This document shows positions 40,901-48,100 of a stretch of 64,000 bases of DNA, piece by piece (the stretch's first letter is position 1; each line of letters opens with the position of its first letter). The notes under the pieces are model-generated. The model was given only the letters and a program-made list of their open reading frames with translations, ran no database searches and was not told the origin of the DNA. A program made the translations under genes and the position numbers. The stretch lies in NCBI RefSeq assembly GCF_032854445.1, contig NC_088299.1:4193001-4257000 (forward strand), in the 5' to 3' direction. Source of the stretch: Liolophura sinensis (lineage: Eukaryota > Mollusca > Polyplacophora > Chitonida > Chitonidae).

Positions 40901-42074
40901 TCTCCACGGCTGTGGGTGGTGGCATAGGAGCTTTTGCTGAAAACTAACGCCTGGTGGAGAAAGTCAAGCACATGGTTCGCTATGGAGATTTGCTTCTGAT
41001 TTTGACTGAACTGTCTGATTTAAGCGTATTTACGCCTGTGGCACTGCACTAAGCCTATTTGCAGTTTAAGTTATGGTATAGAACGTTTAATACAATTAAT
41101 GAACAACCATCAGAAATTTGGTAATGCTTAAAACACAAATTCATGTAAAAGCAGATCTTTTGCACATACATTATGTAAGTACATACATGTAAAACAACTG
41201 CCAGTGGTTTGTACCTTTTTTTTTTCACCATAAGAAACCATATAATTAAACAAATGTACCCACCCATTAACAACAACACCACATGTTCCCCTTAAAAATG
41301 AATAATATCAGGTATGGGAACTGATTGTCCCCAAAAAAGTCTGGATTTTCTCCAAAAAAATCAAAGAGAGGTCTGAAAATACCTTATCCTACCTTCCAAA
41401 TTACAATAGCAATCATCTGATCTCATGAATCGGTTGAATTTCGTTTTTCAAATTTAAAAAAAAATGTCTGAAATCAGCCAACTGATACCTGTGATAAACA
41501 AGTACTAAATTAAATTTAAAATCTGTTATACAAGACAGTTTGACCATCAATTGGAAAAAGAAAAAAATCACCTCTTACATATATATATATATATATGATA
41601 TCACAACTTCCTAGCTCCAATGCAAAACTACATTTGGCAAATGATTCATTCAAAATAACACACTGACAAATAGTTCATTAAATGACATGCAGATCTACAG
41701 GAGTCTCCCAATGAATAACATGTTAAGATCATGTTCACTATATAAACATATTGAACTAAGGCATACAGCACTTCAAGTGGACATGAGGTTGAAACTTACA
41801 CCCCCACCCATCCTCCTCTCCTGTGATATGCTTAGCTTGATAGTCATGATTCAAATCAAAAATTCAGTCTGTCAGGCAGAGAATATTAAGCCCACCTGTA
41901 AAGTTACCTGCGCAAAAGCATGAGAAATTTAAGACTACCTTGCAGATTGCATTACTGAACAATATGTTCATTTAAATCTGGCTCCATTGTCAAAAGGCGG
42001 TGGCTGGTAAAGGGATATGGTGAACAGATTGTGAAAATTATAACACTGTCACTTTAAATCAGAAATATATATAC

Positions 42075-42107
<33 letters not shown>

Positions 42108-45100
42108 TATATTCTGTCATCTGATTGTTCAAGCGCAAATCCTCAGTACAACCCTATCCCCCCTTTAGCCTTAGCTTCTCATGGACTGGTCTGCAAGGCT
42201 GTTATGACTCAGTATCACATGAGTGGAGCTCATACAGAAAATCAATACAGCCGACTCAGACAGCCAAGTTATTGGCCAAAGTCAGCCTTTTAATATGTCA
42301 CTGATCAAACTAGAGTCAGCTCCCGGCCTTGCAAATGGAACTGCTTTAATAAGGACTCTGAAGCCATTAGCTCTACACCATAAACTCTGTAGACAGAGAG
42401 ACGACATTTTACCACGGCCTACCTTTCAGGTAGATCAGTCCATAGTTTATCACACAGGCTCATTAAAACGCATGCATTAGTATACATGTAGGCATATATC
42501 ATGGAGATCTATGCAGCGTTATTTTTGTGATGAAAATAGCACTACATTGTAACCAACCCTGAAAATAGAGTGTAATTGCCTACATAATGTTGCTATAAAC
42601 AGAAATAGATGCAGGAATCACTGTATTAAATGGCAACATTATAGAGTGCAAAATACAGGCGCATTCCCATGTGTTTATTGCACGATTTAAAACATCACTC
42701 TAATAATACTACATTCTGTATTTCTACAGGCCAAACCATTCATGTTGCAAAATTCATATTGCAAACTTGTGTTTCAGAATGATTCGATGAGTGTTACCAG
42801 CAAGCTTGAATGACATACATACTGTACCTGTATTTTACAGGCATATTTCAAGTTACATTAATATTTAAAGTCTGAAGGCACAACGTACAAGCAGAACGCA
42901 CAGATGACATAATTAACAATTCTGGCTGAATTTTTCAAACGTGTATGCAACCATTCTTCAAGCTTGAGAAAACTGTATTCGTAAAACACAGTAGCAATAT
43001 TATATCAAGGATTACTAATGTAACAGCTGATGTATCACAACCTACAATATCAGTGGAGTGTGTGTATCACAACCTACAATATCAGTGGAGTGTATGTATC
43101 ACAACCTACAATATCAGTGGAGTGTGCATATCACAACCTACAATATCAGTGGAGTGTGCGTATCACAACCTACAATAAAAGTGGAGTTTATGTATCACAA
43201 CCTACAATATCAGTGGAGTGTGTGTATCACAACCTACAAGATAAGTGGAGTTTATGAATCACAACCTACAATACAAGTGGAGTATGTATCACAACCTACA
43301 ATATCAGTGGAATGTATGTATCAGAACCTACAATATCAGTGGAATGTATGTATCACAACCTACAATATCAGTGGAGTGTGTGTATCACAACCTACAAGAT
43401 AAGTGGAGTTTATGTATCACAACCTACAATACAAGTGGAGTATGTATCACAACCTACAATATCAGTGGAATGTATGTATCACCACCTACAACATCAGTGG
43501 AATGTATGTATCACAACCTACAATATCAGTGGAGTGTACGTATCACAACCTACAAGATAAGTGGAGTTTATGTATCACAACCTACAATACAAGTGGAGTA
43601 TGTATCACAACCTACAATATAAGAGGAGTTTATGTATCACAACCGACAATATAAGAGGAGTTTATGTATCACAACCGACAATATAAGAGGAGTTTATGTA
43701 TCACAACCGACAATATAAGAGGAGTTTATGTATCACAACCGACAATATAAGAGGAGTTTATGTATCACAACCTACAATATAAGTGGAGTCTATGTATCAC
43801 AACCTACAATATAAATTGATGTTCCATCAGCAAGATATACCCATGATTTATCCTATGCTAACTGCATATGTAATATATTACCAAAATCCCTAATTCCTCA
43901 ATCTTTTCACATATGAAAGAGCAACTTTCTGTGCAATTTCTGTACAGTTTTAATTTGACTTTTGGAGACAAAACATCTGTTGGATTGACCAGTTTCAGCG
44001 CTTCACAAAAGTATAATTATTTTCAGTCAACATAGAATTCTGCCTTCAGAATATGCTTGAATAAACACCTTACAATAATGCGAAAACGTTGAAGAATTAA
44101 AGTATAATAAAAACTACACATAAATCCAATATTAAATCACTGATACTGCTCATTCACAACAATTACTAAACTGGCATCATCAAGTCATTTCTACTACGAT
44201 ACATCAGTAAAAAAACATTAATAAAATCTATTGTATATGACCATCTGTGGGTTGAAAATTTGTCAGGTGAAACCATAACTCTGGATAGATACACATATGG
44301 AAGAATATCTGTGTATTTATTTGTCCCCGTAGAAAACATGGTGACATCCCTTACATGTACCTCTGGCATTTTGCTCGCCACTGATACGCACTTCAACATC
44401 ACCTTTGCATGTACCTTGGATCAAACAGCATGATTAGAAACTTGACTTCGGACAGCACTGCCTACAATTAGAATTACAGGGTGTCATATGTGCCATAAGC
44501 ATGGTGCTAATACAAAATTGCGATAAACAGGCACCTGCATGTCACTGATTCATAAGCTATATACATGATCATGTCACAAACAGGTGCCCGTCCATGCAGA
44601 CTGTCACAATTAGGGATAGGCCAATAAATCAGACCCTAAACAAACGCACATCAATTTCATTCTAGACTTTTGACATGAAGGTGTCTAATTTACATTTCTC
44701 TTTCACCTCCTATTTTTTCCTGAATACTCCCATGATGACTTCACCCCCAAAAAAGAGAGTTGCAATCTCTGAGACATACCCTTCTTGAAAAACTTACTTA
44801 TATGGTTTCATGTATTTTCAACATTTAATCAATTCAAAATTTTTGAAAACTGGTTTTGACAGTAATATCAGGTTTCCTTAAATTGAGCTTCTTGACTGCA
44901 CTGTTTTGACTGCGACTATAAACAAAATCATGTGTTCATATCAGGCTACCTTCTACATTCGCCTTTACTTTTGTACCACTTCATTTTTATCACTCCATTT
45001 TTCTCATTATATGTTAATGCCCTAAATGCTCCTATGTCTTTCTCAGTTAAATTTTGTTCTTGAATTATTTCAAGAAGTCAAATTTTCCTTTCAATCTACA

Positions 45101-48100
45101 GTATACATGTAAGTCAAGCCAAGTTCATCACCACTGGCTGCATGAGTGAATTGTGTTCGCGCGAGTAAAACAGTAAATGCCTGGATGTTCACAGTCTGGA
45201 AAATAATATTGTAATGGATGTTGGTGAGCTGAGGTATTGGTTATACACTGGCAGGTTTGGCCGTCCAAGCTAACAGCTCAAGCAGCCCCAAGCTTTAGAT
45301 GTAGAACCTATTGCCAAGGCAGGCAGGCAGGCAATAGAGGCCAGTGGATTAGGCAAATAATGTGTGTACCCCCTATATTGATCAGACAGATCTGGCAGCT
45401 AGGCTAGCTTGCCAGGACTACTCCTTCACCCAGTCAACAGCAGACTCCCCCACCCACAGCCTGAGCACAAGACTTAAAATTAAAGTTGGCTGCTTCAGAT
45501 CGGAGTCTATCAGGCTGGCCATGACGTCTGCCTTTTTAGTTGTTTCAAGTACATGTTTTGCCAAGCCACAAGCATTAAACTAAAGCAAATCTTCATGTAC
45601 ATACACAATAATACTGTGCTAAAAAAATGCACACAATACGGACAGAAATCAGAGAAACCCCATATGCATATTATATGTGTGCTGAAAAACCTGTACATGG
45701 TGAGAAATGAGAGAATCCATACTGTATGCATTGAAAATACTCGAAATGTGAGAAATCAGAGCATCTACATGTGTACTGAAAATACATGGCATATGGTGAG
45801 AAATCAGAGCATCTACATGTGTACTGAAAACTCATGGCATATGGTGAGAAATCAGAGCATCTACATGTGTACTGAAAATACATGGCATATGGTGAGAAAT
45901 CAGAGCATCTATATGTGTACTGAAAACTCATGGCATATGGTGAGAAATCAGAGCATCTACATGTGTACTGAAAATACATGGCATATGGTGAGAAATCAGA
46001 GCATCTACATGTGAAACAAAATCTAGGTCTGTTAGTAAGACACGTAGCAAATTGAAGTCTTGGAACAATGGGTTCAGAGGTGCTAATCATACACCTGCTT
46101 GAAAACAAAGACAACAGCCTGGAACAGATGATAGGAACCTCATGTAGGAACCAAGCCTGATTTCTCCACTAACACAAGGTGTTAATTAGGAGTGCATATA
46201 ATATTGTCAAAAACTTGTCAAGAAAATCAGTCAATGTTCAGATAGGTTCAGAGGATGCGTACATAATCATAGTCTTGTACCGTGACAACACCAAAGGGAT
46301 AGGTATTGATTTGGTGTTTGATGCCATACTCAAGAATATTTCACTTATACAATGACAGCCAGCACTTAATAGTGGGAGGAAACCGGGCAGAGCTCCAGGG
46401 AAACCCACGACCATCCGCAGGTTGCTGACAGACCTTCACATGTATGGCCAGAGAGGAAATCAGCACGAGCTGGACTTAAACTGACAGCGACCACATTGCT
46501 GATACTCTCCTGGGTCATTCTGCTGCACTGGCACGCTAACCACCTAGGCCACAGAGGGCCCCCAACAGGATATATACGTATGTTAATGCACATGCCCTGT
46601 AATTCTTCAATGTTAAGGAATTAGGGCACTGATGGATAAAGAGAAGCACATGATACTGTATGATGAAATAATAACATTGACAATCTACATTTGTGTGTGA
46701 AACCTGTACAGCACACCATACCATACCAATGCATCTGCACAAAATATAAATGTATCTAACTGAAGCCAGATGAGACAGAAGACATACAGTCAACACAAGA
46801 TACAGGTATGTGTATCTCAGTGAAGCCTGATGAGATATGAGACACCAAGTGTCAACAAAGAAGATACAGGTACTTGTATATCAGTGAAGCCTGATGAGAC
46901 AAGTTAAAATGAAAGCATCTATGAACAAATAGCTCAGAATTACACTTTTGCAAACTTATGTATATATAAGCATAATGTGATTGAAAAATAAAAAAAAATA
47001 AATGCCAGCTTCCAAATCAAATTCTTATCAGTTTTTCAATTTCAAATTATAAATCAACAATATTAGCATATTACGATACTGTACATATACATGTATGTGT
47101 AATGTGTATAAATCTGACTTTGTTTAATTACAGTAACCCTAAGAAATAAGCAGCACAAATATCTGGTCAACAGGTCTACACATGAACTTGTTAACTAACT
47201 ATGTAGACTGAGCCTTATGTATAAATTATGCAATACTGGATATCACAGTTCGTGACAATTCCATGTATGTACATTTCACAAAGGATTTCAACCGGTAAAA
47301 CATGTCTGTGCCATGCAAATATATACCAACTGCAAACACCTATACATAATACATTGTTGAGCAGACATCACAAGGTTTGGATTAGTTTATAATACAACTT
47401 GAGGGATTAAAGCTATTGAGCTTCCCATAATCACTCGAACTGGATTAGGGAGAGAAATCAACAGGTACTGCTCTTATTAAACAGTGTCAAGATAATCCCA
47501 TCCCCCTCCCTCATGGAGGACCACACCCCACAACAGTGAGATCTATACCCAAACCTCATCCCCATTTTAAACCTTATCCCACTGTTATACTTATGGTAAG
47601 CCAACCTCTAAAATAATAATTTTACACAATAGGTATAAAACCGTCAGATTAAAAGGCAGCTAAGACTTTTTTAAAGCAGGAAATCTACTTGCAGCTAAGC
47701 CTGGTACCCCCTAACAGTGCAGTATAAATCTGACAAGCACTTGCTGCTAATCACCTGGTAGCAATGTTAACTATAGGCAACAGTTACTTGTTTTAGGCCT
47801 TGGCATGGTATTTCCTCCAGTGAAAACATGTAATACAAACACTGTATATAGTTATGTTCATGGAAGTATTCACCCCCCACCTCCCCATACCCCACACCCC
47901 CCCCACTCCCCTTTGTTCTCCAAGCACCATCCACTCCCTCTATACACAGCTATTACAACAGCTGCAATGCAAACAAAACTATGTCAACAGCTATCCAAAA
48001 TATGCTCACTTCATGTGATTCTAAATTGACAGTTGTTCCATTATGTTGAAATCTTCAAGCAAAAACAACATTTGGAAAATCTGTATGACTGTACAGTAGA

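Noticed and set aside
43030-43654. Overlapping plus-strand frames with CITTYNISGV-type repeats
   Set aside because: Generated by the stop-free 32-bp tandem unit read in all three frames; not genes.
45553-46014. Possible degenerate C2H2 zinc-finger array (GEKSEHLHV-like in an alternative frame)
   Set aside because: The period is 48 bp, not 84 bp, the frame has a stop in every unit, and no Cys pair is spaced correctly.
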